This document shows positions 32,780 through 41,456 of a stretch of 45,931 nt of DNA, one piece after another. Each line of letters begins with the position of its first letter. The stretch's first letter is position 1. The notes beneath the pieces are model-generated. The model was not told the origin of the DNA, did no database searches, and worked only from the letters and a program-made list of their open reading frames with translations. Position numbers and translations under genes: made by a program. The stretch is from Frankiaceae bacterium (GTDB lineage Bacteria > Actinomycetota > Actinomycetes > BP-191), in contig JAVEEC010000128.1 of assembly GCA_030840645.1 (NCBI GenBank), positions 1-45,931 on the forward strand, written 5' to 3'.

Positions 32780-35023
32780 ATGCTCACGGAGGTTCGCGAG
32801 GCGGTGCTCGGGTTCGCCGGCACCGCGCGGAACGCCACGAAGGTCGCCGTCCGCAACTGGCGGCGCGCCCGCGTGCAGCGCCGTAAGACCCGGGGCAAGC
32901 AGGTGTACGTCCTCACGGCGACGCTGCTGCTGCTCGGGCTGGTGTTCGTGTGGAGCCTGTCCTACCTCGCGCCGGAGCCGCACGGCCGCCGCCTGACGAT
33001 CGACCAGTTCGGCGCGATCGCGTCGGCGAAGCGGTTGACCGGCGCGGAGTTCCACGACGAGGACGCGCAGGTGTCCGGCTCCTTCCTGTGCGAGGTCGCG
33101 CCGGCGGCGGGGGGTGCCGGTGCAGCCCCCGCCCCGGCGACGCCGCCCGCCGCCGGCGGGACCGCGTTCGCGGCACCCGCCGCGCCGCCGCCGGCCTGTG
33201 ACGACGGCGCCGTCGCCGTCCCCGCCGCTGCCCAGCCCGCCGCCAAGCCCGCCAAGCCGGTCGCGACCAAGCCGGCCGCGACCAGGCCCGCCACCGTGAC
33301 GCCGGCACCGGTGCTGAAGCGGCAGGCGTTCTGGATGCCGTACCCGAAGAGCGACTCGACGACGGCGGTGCTGATCCAGCTCGCCGCCGACGGCGGCGCG
33401 CGCGTCACGGTGGACCCGCAGACCCGCAAGGGCGACATGCGGATCGTCACGACGCTGGTGCTGCCGCTGCTGATGCTGGCGAACCTGTTCGTGCTGCTGT
33501 TCACGTCCGGCAAGGGCGGCAGCGCGGGGATCGGCGAGGTCGAGACGTTCGGCTCGATCGGCAAGGGGCGGTTCAGCAAGCGCAAGAAGCAGCCCATCAC
33601 GTTCGCCGAGGTGGCCGGCGCCGACGAGGCCGTCGAGGAGCTGAAGGAGGTCCGCGACTACCTCGCCGACCCCGACCGCTACAAGGTGCTCGGCGCGCAG
33701 CCGCCGAAGGGCGTGCTGCTCATCGGCCCGCCCGGCTGCGGCAAGACGCTGCTCGCCAAGGCGGTCGCGGGCGAGGTCGGCGTGCCGTTCTTCAGCGTCG
33801 CGGGCGCGGAGTTCGTCGAGTCGCTCGTCGGCGTCGGCGCAGCCCGGGTACGCGACCTGTTCAGAAGGGTGCGGGCGGTCGCGCCGGCCGTCGTGTTCAT
33901 CGACGAGCTGGACGCGGCGGGCCGCAAGCGCGCCGGTGGCGGCGGCAGCGGCGGCAACGAGGAGCGCGAGCAGACGTTGAACCAGATCCTGGTCGAGATG
34001 GACGGCTTCGACGTCGGCTCCGGCATCGTCGTCATGGCCGCGACCAACCGGCCCGACATCCTCGACCCGGCCCTGCTGCGGCCCGGGCGCTTCGACCGGC
34101 ACGTCACCGTCGACCGGCCCGACCTCGTCGGCCGCGTCAAGATCCTGGAGCTGCACGCGCGGGGCAAGCCGTTCACGCACGACGTGGACTTCGGCTACGT
34201 CGCCCGCCGCACGCCGGGCTTCTCCGGCGCCGACCTGTCGAACGTCGTCAACGAGGCGGCCCTGCTCGCCGTGCGCCAGGGGAAGCCCGAGATCGAGACT
34301 CCCGACCTCGAGGACGCCATCCAGCGAACGCTCTCGGGTACGGCGCGCAAGGGGCGGGTCCTGAACCCCGAGGAGCGCAAGCGGGCCGCGTACCACGAGA
34401 GCGCGCACGTCATCGTCGCGGCGGCGACCGGCCGCTTCGACGAGGTGCACCGGGTGACCATCCTGGCGGGCGGCGGCAACGTCGGCGCCGCGACCATCAA
34501 GGCCGACCAGGAGGCGGCGATGCTCTCCAAGAGCCAGCTCCAGAGCCGGATCGTCACGCACCTCGCGGGCGTCGCGGCGGAGGAGCTGGTGTTCGGCGAG
34601 CCGTCGACCGGATCGGAGAAGGACATCGAGCTCGCCACCAACGTCGCGCGCGACATGGTCGCCCGCTACGGCATGAGCGACAAGCTCGGCCGGCTGCGGT
34701 TCCTGGCCGCCGACGTGGACGGGTTCCTCGACGCGGACGTCCCGCTCGGCAGCGTGAGCGGCATGACCCACCAGGACGTCGACCACGAGATGCGCCGCAT
34801 CGTCGAGGACGCCGAACGCGAGGCGACGAATCTTCTCGTCACGCACCGGCTGACGCTCGACGCGCTGGCCGCGCGGTTGGAGACCGAGGAGACGATCGAG
34901 GGCCCCGACCTCGAAGCCGTGCTGAGCGCCGTCCGGCCGGACATCGAGATGTTCGGCACGCTGCTCACCGGGAACGACGCCGACGCGCGGGTGTCCGTGC
35001 CGACCGGCAGGAGCGGCGAGTGA
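32780..35023 (+). CDS. FtsH-like membrane AAA metalloprotease with long extracytoplasmic insert
   Basis: 747 residues. A basic N-terminus, TM1 (about 42-63), an extracytoplasmic region (64-220) with an Ala/Pro-rich linker and two Cys, and TM2 (about 222-243). Then an AAA domain: Walker A GPPGCGKT (316-323), Walker B VVFIDELDAAG, and the second region of homology ATNRPDILDPALLRPGRFDR. The M41 protease domain has zinc motif HESAH (539-543; FtsH proteins usually have HEAGH) and Asp615 as probable third ligand. It should degrade membrane or cytoplasmic proteins at the inner face. The insert is unlike housekeeping FtsH, so this is probably a second, specialised copy. The ATG follows GGGAGG by about 6 bases. 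Coupled to the next gene by GTGA. Confidence 0.9.
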   Translation: MLTEVREAVLGFAGTARNATKVAVRNWRRARVQRRKTRGKQVYVLTATLLLLGLVFVWSLSYLAPEPHGRRLTIDQFGAIASAKRLTGAEFHDEDAQVSGSFLCEVAPAAGGAGAAPAPATPPAAGGTAFAAPAAPPPACDDGAVAVPAAAQPAAKPAKPVATKPAATRPATVTPAPVLKRQAFWMPYPKSDSTTAVLIQLAADGGARVTVDPQTRKGDMRIVTTLVLPLLMLANLFVLLFTSGKGGSAGIGEVETFGSIGKGRFSKRKKQPITFAEVAGADEAVEELKEVRDYLADPDRYKVLGAQPPKGVLLIGPPGCGKTLLAKAVAGEVGVPFFSVAGAEFVESLVGVGAARVRDLFRRVRAVAPAVVFIDELDAAGRKRAGGGGSGGNEEREQTLNQILVEMDGFDVGSGIVVMAATNRPDILDPALLRPGRFDRHVTVDRPDLVGRVKILELHARGKPFTHDVDFGYVARRTPGFSGADLSNVVNEAALLAVRQGKPEIETPDLEDAIQRTLSGTARKGRVLNPEERKRAAYHESAHVIVAAATGRFDEVHRVTILAGGGNVGAATIKADQEAAMLSKSQLQSRIVTHLAGVAAEELVFGEPSTGSEKDIELATNVARDMVARYGMSDKLGRLRFLAADVDGFLDADVPLGSVSGMTHQDVDHEMRRIVEDAEREATNLLVTHRLTLDALAARLETEETIEGPDLEAVLSAVRPDIEMFGTLLTGNDADARVSVPTGRSGE

Positions 35024-37290
35024 GCGCGCAGGCGCCGGTCGCCCGGCACCCCGAGGTCTCCCTGTACCACCGCAACGCCGCCCGCGTGACGAGCCGCGAT
35101 GTGCTGCACGCGCTGGAGAAGGACCGGCTGGTCGAGGACCTGCCGCGGCTGCGCCGGCGCAAGGCGCGGCCGGAGATGGAAGCGCTCTGGCGGATCGAGG
35201 AGGAGGCGGCGCGCGAGGAGGCGCGGGCCATGGTGAGCCTCGTCCGCGGCCCGGTTGACGAGCTCGCCGGGGCGCTCGACTCCCTTGCGGCGCTGCGGGT
35301 TCCCGAGCTGCTGGGCAAGGTCGACATCGAGCTCCAGCACGTCCGGACGGCGCGCACGCACCTCGATGCGGCGGAGGACGCGCTGGTGCGCCTCGACTTC
35401 GGTGCCGCGGGGGCGGAGGTCGAGGAGTGCGAACGCGAGCTCTGGCTGGTCGGCGCGCACGCTGTGGTCGCCATGAACCGCGCGCTCGCGCAGGCAGCGG
35501 TGAGCAAGGACTTCCGCGGCCGGCTCGAGGAGAACGTCGCGGAACGCCGCCAGGCGAAGCTCCAGCTCGACACCGCCCGCGCGACCGGCAGCCGGCTGCC
35601 CGTCGCGGAGGCGGCGGCGCGGCTGCGGCGGCTCGAAGCGGCGGGCTACGCGCTCGCGACGGAGATCCTCGCGGCGCAGGTGCGTTCCGCGTCCGACCGG
35701 GGCACGACGGCGAAGGTCGGCCGGGAGAACTCGCTGCGCGTCGTGCCGCCGCAGCAGCTCGAGACGTTCGCCGACGTGGGCGGTCTCGAGGACGTGAAGG
35801 AGCAGCTCCGCGAGACGATCGGCACGATCCTCGAACGTCCGGACGAGGCCGCGCGCTACCACGTCGTGCACAACGGCGTGCTGTTCTACGGCCCGCCGGG
35901 CACCGGCAAGAACCTGCTCTCGCGGGCGCTCGCGGGCGAGTACGGCCTGCGGTACCTCCGGTTCTCGCCCGCGACGATCGCGAGCGCGTACATCCACGAG
36001 GCGGCCGCGAACCTGCGGCACCTGTTCGAGCTGGCCAGGCAGAACACGCCGTGCATGCTCTACCTGGACGAGATCGACACGATCGCGAGCGACCGCAGCG
36101 AGCAGCCATCGGCGGAGCACCGCGAGGTCGTGACGCAGCTGATGATCTGCCTGGAGGAGTACCGCTCCGTTCCCGGCCTCGTCATCGCCGCCGGCACCAA
36201 CGACCTCGACCGGCTGGACCCGGCGCTGCGCGAGGGGCGCTTCGACGCGAAGATCCATATTCCCCTGCCCGATCCGCATGACCGCGAGGACGTGTTCCGC
36301 GTCCAGCTCACCCGGCGCGGCGACGCGGTGGAGTGGGACGGCGTCGACCTCTCGACGCTGGCCCGCATGACGAACGGCTACAACGCCGCCGCGCTGGAGA
36401 CGATCGTGTCGCTCGCCGCGCAGGCGGCGATGAAGGCGAAGTCGCCGATCGACGGCGAGATCATCGCGAAGGTCATCGAGGACCGCGGCGGCCAGCACCG
36501 CATCTCACTCGACGAGCGGATCACGTGGGACGACGTCGTCCTCGCCGAGGACACCCGCGATCACGTGATGGACATCCTCAACGTGTTCTCCCGGCCCGAC
36601 GTCGCGCGCGAGCTCGGGGTGCGGGCACCGGCGGGCATCGTGCTGTACGGCCCGCCCGGCACCGGCAAGACGACGATCGCGCGGGCGATGGCGTCGCAGA
36701 TCGCCGCGTCGTTCTACGAGCTGTCGGCGGCGGACCTGCTGTCCAAGTGGGCGGGCGAGTCGGAGCAGCGGGTCGCCAAGCTGTTCGCGAAGGCGCGGGC
36801 CAACCGGCCGTCGATCATCTTCATCGACGAGATCGACGCGCTGCTGCGTCGCCGCAGCGCGGACACGACGGCGAAGTGGGAGGAGCGGGTCCTCTCGCAG
36901 TTCCTCCGCGAGCTGGACGGGCTCAAGGGGGGCGACGGCGTCCTGCTCGTGGGCGCGACGAACCGGATCGACACGATCGACGAGGCGATCGTCGGCCGCC
37001 GGCTCGAACCGATCGAGGTCGGCCTGCCGGACGCCGTAGGGCGGCTCAAGCTCCTGCAGTCGCTGTGCCGCAGCGTGAAGCTCGCGAAGAACGTCAACCT
37101 GCGCACCCTCACCGCGGCTACCGAGGGCATGTCCGGCGCCGACCTGAAGCGGCTCCGCGACACGGCCGGGATGCGAGCCCTCGGTCGGGTGACGCGCGGC
37201 GGGACGAAGGGCGCGGTGTCGGTGACGATGGCCGACTTCCAGGCCGCGCTCGAGGCCCGGCGTTCGCACGCGAGCATGGCCGAGGTCTGA
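35020..37290 (+). CDS. Double-AAA ATPase with helical N-terminal domain and altered D1 Walker A
   Basis: 756 residues. Residues 1-245 are helical and charged (EALWRIEEEAAREEARAM, HLDAAEDALVRLD), with coiled-coil potential, and do not resemble the Cdc48 N-domain. D1 (about 250-470) has GPPGTGKN (291-298), with Asn298 where Ser/Thr is expected, and an intact Walker B (Asp350-Glu351). D2 (about 500-750) has a normal GPPGTGKT (544-551), Walker B IIFIDEIDAL (Asp603-Glu604) and SWAGESE-like pore region LSKWAGESEQR. In D2 the second region of homology reads VGRRLEP instead of the usual GRFD-type. Probably a hexameric unfoldase or remodelling factor; its gene overlaps the protease gene, so a joint function is likely. 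Distinct from the actinobacterial Cdc48-like Cpa, which has a beta-rich N-domain. Confidence 0.9.
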   Translation: MSAQAPVARHPEVSLYHRNAARVTSRDVLHALEKDRLVEDLPRLRRRKARPEMEALWRIEEEAAREEARAMVSLVRGPVDELAGALDSLAALRVPELLGKVDIELQHVRTARTHLDAAEDALVRLDFGAAGAEVEECERELWLVGAHAVVAMNRALAQAAVSKDFRGRLEENVAERRQAKLQLDTARATGSRLPVAEAAARLRRLEAAGYALATEILAAQVRSASDRGTTAKVGRENSLRVVPPQQLETFADVGGLEDVKEQLRETIGTILERPDEAARYHVVHNGVLFYGPPGTGKNLLSRALAGEYGLRYLRFSPATIASAYIHEAAANLRHLFELARQNTPCMLYLDEIDTIASDRSEQPSAEHREVVTQLMICLEEYRSVPGLVIAAGTNDLDRLDPALREGRFDAKIHIPLPDPHDREDVFRVQLTRRGDAVEWDGVDLSTLARMTNGYNAAALETIVSLAAQAAMKAKSPIDGEIIAKVIEDRGGQHRISLDERITWDDVVLAEDTRDHVMDILNVFSRPDVARELGVRAPAGIVLYGPPGTGKTTIARAMASQIAASFYELSAADLLSKWAGESEQRVAKLFAKARANRPSIIFIDEIDALLRRRSADTTAKWEERVLSQFLRELDGLKGGDGVLLVGATNRIDTIDEAIVGRRLEPIEVGLPDAVGRLKLLQSLCRSVKLAKNVNLRTLTAATEGMSGADLKRLRDTAGMRALGRVTRGGTKGAVSVTMADFQAALEARRSHASMAEV

Positions 37291-37291
37291 C

Positions 37292-38671
37292 GTGCGCCGC
37301 CTCGCGCTGCTGCTGTCCCTCGCTCTGGCGGCGCCCGCGCACGCCGTCCAGCCGCCGGTCTGCGCGGCCGCACCCGGCCTGAACGATCGGTGCGAGAAGT
37401 GGGTGGCGCAGCCCGCGGAGACGCCGAGGTTCACCGGCGTCGCGGCCGCGCCCGCGGGTGACAAGGTGTACGCCGTCGGCACCGACACCCGCGGGCGGAT
37501 GACCGTCACCGCGTACGACGCCGCCCGCGGCACCGCGTTGTGGACCGGCCGCCCGTCGACGCCGCTGCCGACGGCGGGGACCGCCGTCGCGGTCAGCGCT
37601 GATGGGCGCGCGGTGTTCGCTGTCGGGACGATCTCGCTGCGGCCCGACCTGAACTCGCGGCCATTCGACTACTTCCTGACGATGCGCTTCGACGCCAAGA
37701 CCGGCCGCGCGCTCTGGGCGGCGGTGTACCGGGGCGTCGGCGCGAACGGCAACGCGCCCACCGGCCTCGCCGTCAGCCCGCGCGGCGACCGCGTGTACGT
37801 CACCGGCTGGAGCGAGCGCACCGGCCCGTACCAGGTGCTGCCGAAGGACTGGGCGACGCTCGCGTACGACGCCCGCACCGGTGGCCAGGTCTGGGTCCGG
37901 CGCTACGCCGGGCTGGCCGGGGGCCGCAACGAGCCGATCGGCGTGACGCTCAGCCCGCGCGGCGACCGGGTCTACGTCACCGGTCTCAGCGAGCACCCGA
38001 CCCAGAGCCCGACCGCGATCTTCGACATGACGGTGATCGGCTACAGCGCCGCGGGCACCGCGCGGTGGACGCAGCGGACGCCGGGCTTCCCCGTGGGCGT
38101 CGCGCAGCGCGGGGACCGCGTCTACGTCGGCGGCGGCCTGACGAGCGGTGGCGGGCGCGTCGTCGCGTACGACGGCGCGCGCGGCACGAAGGTCGCGACG
38201 ATGACGCTTCCTGGCGCGCCCGGCGCGCTCGCGGTCAGCCCTGACGAGAAGCGGGTCTACGTCGCCACGACGGCCGCCGCCGCCACCGGCGCGTCCGCCG
38301 TCGCGACGCTCGGCATCGCGGTCGCGGCGTACGACCGCGCGACCGGGCGGGCGGGGTGGACGACGACGTTCGCGCCGCAGGGCGCGACGTTCGCGCAGCC
38401 CGTCGCGATCGCGACGAACGCGCGGGGCGACCGGGTGTACGCCCTCGGCGTGGCGGGCCCGGCGTTCAACACGACGTACCCGGTGGTGGTCGGGCTCACC
38501 GACAAGGGCGCGACGTCGTGGGTGGCGCGCTACGACGTCCGCGAGCCGAACGCGCCCGGCACCGGCGCGGGCCTCGCCGTCAGCGGCTCCCGGGTCTTCG
38601 CCGCCGGCGCGGCGGCGCCGCTGCTGCTGACCGGGACCGCGCACGGCCTCCTGCTGGCGTACGAGGGGTGA
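37292..38671 (+). CDS. Secreted PQQ/YVTN-type beta-propeller protein
   Basis: 459 residues. Sec signal peptide (LALLLSLALAAPAHA), then repeats of the form xVSPRGDRVYVTG: AAAPAGDKVYAVG, AVSADGRAVFAVG, AVSPRGDRVYVTG, TLSPRGDRVYVTG, AVSPDEKRVYVAT and ATNARGDRVYALG, each followed by a YDARTG-type strand. These are blades of a seven- or eight-bladed propeller of the YVTN or PQQ-like class. No catalytic motif is evident, so it is more likely a binding or scaffold protein. Two Cys lie near the mature N-terminus (VCAAA, RCEKW). The GTG lies one base after the AAA gene's stop, arguing for one transcript with cytoplasmic ATPases. Confidence 0.85.
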   Translation: MRRLALLLSLALAAPAHAVQPPVCAAAPGLNDRCEKWVAQPAETPRFTGVAAAPAGDKVYAVGTDTRGRMTVTAYDAARGTALWTGRPSTPLPTAGTAVAVSADGRAVFAVGTISLRPDLNSRPFDYFLTMRFDAKTGRALWAAVYRGVGANGNAPTGLAVSPRGDRVYVTGWSERTGPYQVLPKDWATLAYDARTGGQVWVRRYAGLAGGRNEPIGVTLSPRGDRVYVTGLSEHPTQSPTAIFDMTVIGYSAAGTARWTQRTPGFPVGVAQRGDRVYVGGGLTSGGGRVVAYDGARGTKVATMTLPGAPGALAVSPDEKRVYVATTAAAATGASAVATLGIAVAAYDRATGRAGWTTTFAPQGATFAQPVAIATNARGDRVYALGVAGPAFNTTYPVVVGLTDKGATSWVARYDVREPNAPGTGAGLAVSGSRVFAAGAAAPLLLTGTAHGLLLAYEG

Positions 38672-38675
38672 CGCG

Positions 38676-41456
38676 ATGACGCCCTCCCGCCCGGTCGGCC
38701 GGCGCGTGTCCACGCTGGGCGTGGCGCTCGTCGTGGCCGCCGCGTCGCTCGTCGCGCAGGCCGTTGCCGACAACGGCTGCACCCCGGCCTCCGTCGGCAG
38801 GAGCGGCACGACGTGGACGCGCGTCGGCGCGCCCGCGTTCGCGCACGGCACCCAGCGGATCGTCGGCTACGCCGTGGACCCGCAGGTGCCGGAGCGGCTC
38901 TACGCGACCAACGGCGTCGCCCTGGCGCGCACGCTCGACAGCGGCTGCCACTGGGCGGAGACGTTCGCGGTCCCGGCGACGCCGACCCCGGCGCGGCCGT
39001 ACACGACGCTGACCGCGACGGTGCTCTCGGTCCAGGTGTCGGACGAGGGCTCCGTGTACCTGCTGCTCGACGACGCGACCCAGCCGCGCGTCGTCGTCAG
39101 CATCGACGCGGGCGAGACCTGGACGTCGATCGACCACGGCATCGGGCCGAGCACGCGCCCGCCGCGGCTCGCGCTGTCGCCGACGGAGGGGACGTTGTTC
39201 GTCCTCACCCACCCGGCGCCGGCGGTCGCCGGGCTGCCGAGCACCGACGTCATCTACGCGTCCGCGGACACCGGCGTGACGTGGGAGCCGCTGCCTGTCG
39301 CCGCGGGGTTCGCGCTGGGCGCGCCGACCGACGTGCCAGCGTTCAACGACCTCGTCGCGGGCCCGGCGTTCGCGCTGGGCTCACCCGCGCTCCAGGTCCT
39401 GTCCGTGCCGCTCTGGGCCGCCACGGAACGCGGCCTGTACCAGTCCGGGAACGGCGGCCAGGCGTGGCGCCCGCTCTCGGTCGCGACTCCGAACGCGGTC
39501 GCCGGCGTCCAGCTGAGCGTTGCCGGGACCGCGAGCGAGATCGCGGTGATCGAGCGGGGCGCGCCGCGCGTGTTCCTGTCACCGGACACCGGCGACTCGT
39601 GGAACGTCGTGGACTCGCCGGCCCAGGTGGAGGCGGTGGCGTTCGGCCGCGGGGGCCTCAACGTGTTCGCGTCGACCGTTGCGGGACAGGTGTTCCAGCT
39701 CGACGCGCGGACGCTCGCGTGGAAGGCGCTCTGGCGTGACGGCCCCGCGATGCGCTCGGTCGTCACGACGCGGACGGAGACGCCGGAGCTGTTCGGCTGC
39801 ACCTGCGAAGGTCGCGCCGGCGACGCGATCTGGCGGCGTACGGCGGCCAAGATCGCCACCCCGCCGCGCACCCCGGTGCTCCCCGCCCCTCCGGCCGCCC
39901 AGGCGGGCGGCTGCATGCCGGAGAGCGCCAAGGCGCCGCCGCGGAAGGACTGGGGAACGGCGACGGTCCGTCCGGCCGAAGATCTCGTGCAGCTCAGGCC
40001 GGGCATGCGTAAGACGATGCCGGTCGCGCTGCACCTGCCGCCCCAACGGCTCGACGTGTACTTCCTCGCCGACATGGGCCCGCGCAGCTTGTTCACGTAC
40101 TGCCCGACGAAGCACGGCCAGGTGTACGTCGCCCGCGAGCTCGGCAAGATCCGCAACCTGCGGGCCGGTCTCGGCGAGTTCGGCGACTACCCGAGCGGGA
40201 CCAACCCGCAGGAGAGCCTGTTCGTCCCGCTGTCCGGCGACTTCGTGTACAACCGCGAGCGCCGGATCGGCCCGGTCGACCAGACGTTCTACGACGCCGT
40301 CCGCCGCCAGCGCAACATCAACCAGAACGGCGCGCCGTCCGGCGACGGCGGTGGCCTCGAGGCGACGTTCCAGGCGGTGACCGGGCTCGGCCGGCTCGTC
40401 GCCGAGGACAAGCGGTCGCCGTACGACATCGCGGCGGGGCTCACCGGAGGGTTCGCGCCCGACTCCGTTCCGGTGATCGTGCTGATGACCGGCCAGCGGT
40501 TCAGCACCGTCGACCGGCGGCCCGGCTACCTCGGCGCCGACTTCGCGACGACCGAGCTGGCGCTGAAGAGGTCAGGCGTGCGGTTCCTCGGCGTCTGGCT
40601 CGACAACGCGCGGAACAAAGAGGCCGCCGTCGAGCCGGGCGGCCACGCCGACCTGGTCCGGCTCGCCAAGGCGAGCGGCACGCTGAGCACGCGCGACATC
40701 GACTGCCAGGACGACGAGTTCGTCGATATCCACCGCGGCGACCCCCTGGTGTGCGACTACATCGCGCCGGCCGAGGGGCAGTTCGAGAGCAGCGACCCGA
40801 TGCTCGGCGTCGAGATCACCCGGATGCTCGCGTCGCTGGAGAACCGCGCGGCGGTCACCGTCGGCCCGCTGACGCCGGGCGACCCGGCGGTCGTCGACGT
40901 CGCGCCGCGCGCGTACCCGTCGGTCGAGCTGCTGCGCGGTGCCGACCTCGGCTACGGCGTGACGTTCCGTTGCGGTCTCGCGATGACCGGGCAGACGCGC
41001 ACGGTGACGCTGGCCGCGCGGGTCGGGGCGCGGGTCGTCGCGACCGCGGACGTCACCGTCACGTGCCCGTTGCCCGTCCCGGTCCCGCCGCGGATCGCCG
41101 CGGCGCTGCCGCCGTTGCCGCAGGTTCCCGCGCCGAACCCGGTCCCGCATCCGGGCCCGAACCCGGGGCAGGCGCCCAACCCCGCGCCCAACCCCGCGCC
41201 GAACCCCGCCCAGGCGCCGCAGGCGCAGTCGCAGCCGGTGTCGAACGCCGTCCCCGTCGCGCAGCAGGAACGCGAGCCGCAGCTCGCGTTCGCCCGCGCC
41301 GCGAACGAGCTCCAGCACAACGGCGAGCACCCGATGTCGGCGTTGCGCGAGCGCCGGTCCCGCTTCCCGACCGGGCCGGCAGGGGCGCTGTTCGCGATGT
41401 GCCTCGTCGCCGCGACCGGCTACGCGTCGCGCTGCCTGTCCAGGTCGCGGCGATGA
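38676..41456 (+). CDS. Membrane-anchored BNR propeller plus integrin-beta-like VWA protein
   Basis: 926 residues. A signal peptide is followed by a sortilin/BNR-type propeller (about 35-400) with Asp-box-like turns (SIDAGETWTS, SADTGVTWEP, SPDTGDSWNV). A von Willebrand A-like region follows (about 455-690), starting LDVYFLADMG (Asp460, Asp466) and containing SGDGGGLEATFQAV; its layout recalls integrin beta I domains (DLYYLMDLS, SPEGGFDAI). The MIDAS DxSxS is not intact (DMGPRS). Then a beta-rich domain, a Pro/Asn linker (about 810-850), and a C-terminal helix (GALFAMCLVAATGYASRCL) with a basic tail. I infer a surface adhesin or assembly platform. The ATG has GAGGGG upstream; coupled to the next gene by ATGA. 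Confidence 0.82.
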   Translation: MTPSRPVGRRVSTLGVALVVAAASLVAQAVADNGCTPASVGRSGTTWTRVGAPAFAHGTQRIVGYAVDPQVPERLYATNGVALARTLDSGCHWAETFAVPATPTPARPYTTLTATVLSVQVSDEGSVYLLLDDATQPRVVVSIDAGETWTSIDHGIGPSTRPPRLALSPTEGTLFVLTHPAPAVAGLPSTDVIYASADTGVTWEPLPVAAGFALGAPTDVPAFNDLVAGPAFALGSPALQVLSVPLWAATERGLYQSGNGGQAWRPLSVATPNAVAGVQLSVAGTASEIAVIERGAPRVFLSPDTGDSWNVVDSPAQVEAVAFGRGGLNVFASTVAGQVFQLDARTLAWKALWRDGPAMRSVVTTRTETPELFGCTCEGRAGDAIWRRTAAKIATPPRTPVLPAPPAAQAGGCMPESAKAPPRKDWGTATVRPAEDLVQLRPGMRKTMPVALHLPPQRLDVYFLADMGPRSLFTYCPTKHGQVYVARELGKIRNLRAGLGEFGDYPSGTNPQESLFVPLSGDFVYNRERRIGPVDQTFYDAVRRQRNINQNGAPSGDGGGLEATFQAVTGLGRLVAEDKRSPYDIAAGLTGGFAPDSVPVIVLMTGQRFSTVDRRPGYLGADFATTELALKRSGVRFLGVWLDNARNKEAAVEPGGHADLVRLAKASGTLSTRDIDCQDDEFVDIHRGDPLVCDYIAPAEGQFESSDPMLGVEITRMLASLENRAAVTVGPLTPGDPAVVDVAPRAYPSVELLRGADLGYGVTFRCGLAMTGQTRTVTLAARVGARVVATADVTVTCPLPVPVPPRIAAALPPLPQVPAPNPVPHPGPNPGQAPNPAPNPAPNPAQAPQAQSQPVSNAVPVAQQEREPQLAFARAANELQHNGEHPMSALRERRSRFPTGPAGALFAMCLVAATGYASRCLSRSRR
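41172..41207 (+). repeat. 12-base tandem repeat coding the Pro/Asn linker
   Basis: Three head-to-tail copies of GCGCCCAACCCC (the third with one C-to-G change) encode repeated Ala-Pro-Asn-Pro units in the linker before the membrane helix. Such repeats can change length by slippage and so vary linker length between strains. Confidence 0.75.

Noticed and set aside
32732..36109. Long minus-strand open frame opposite the FtsH-like and AAA genes
   Set aside because: Composition is almost only Arg, Ala, Pro and Gly; both plus-strand genes have complete AAA motifs.
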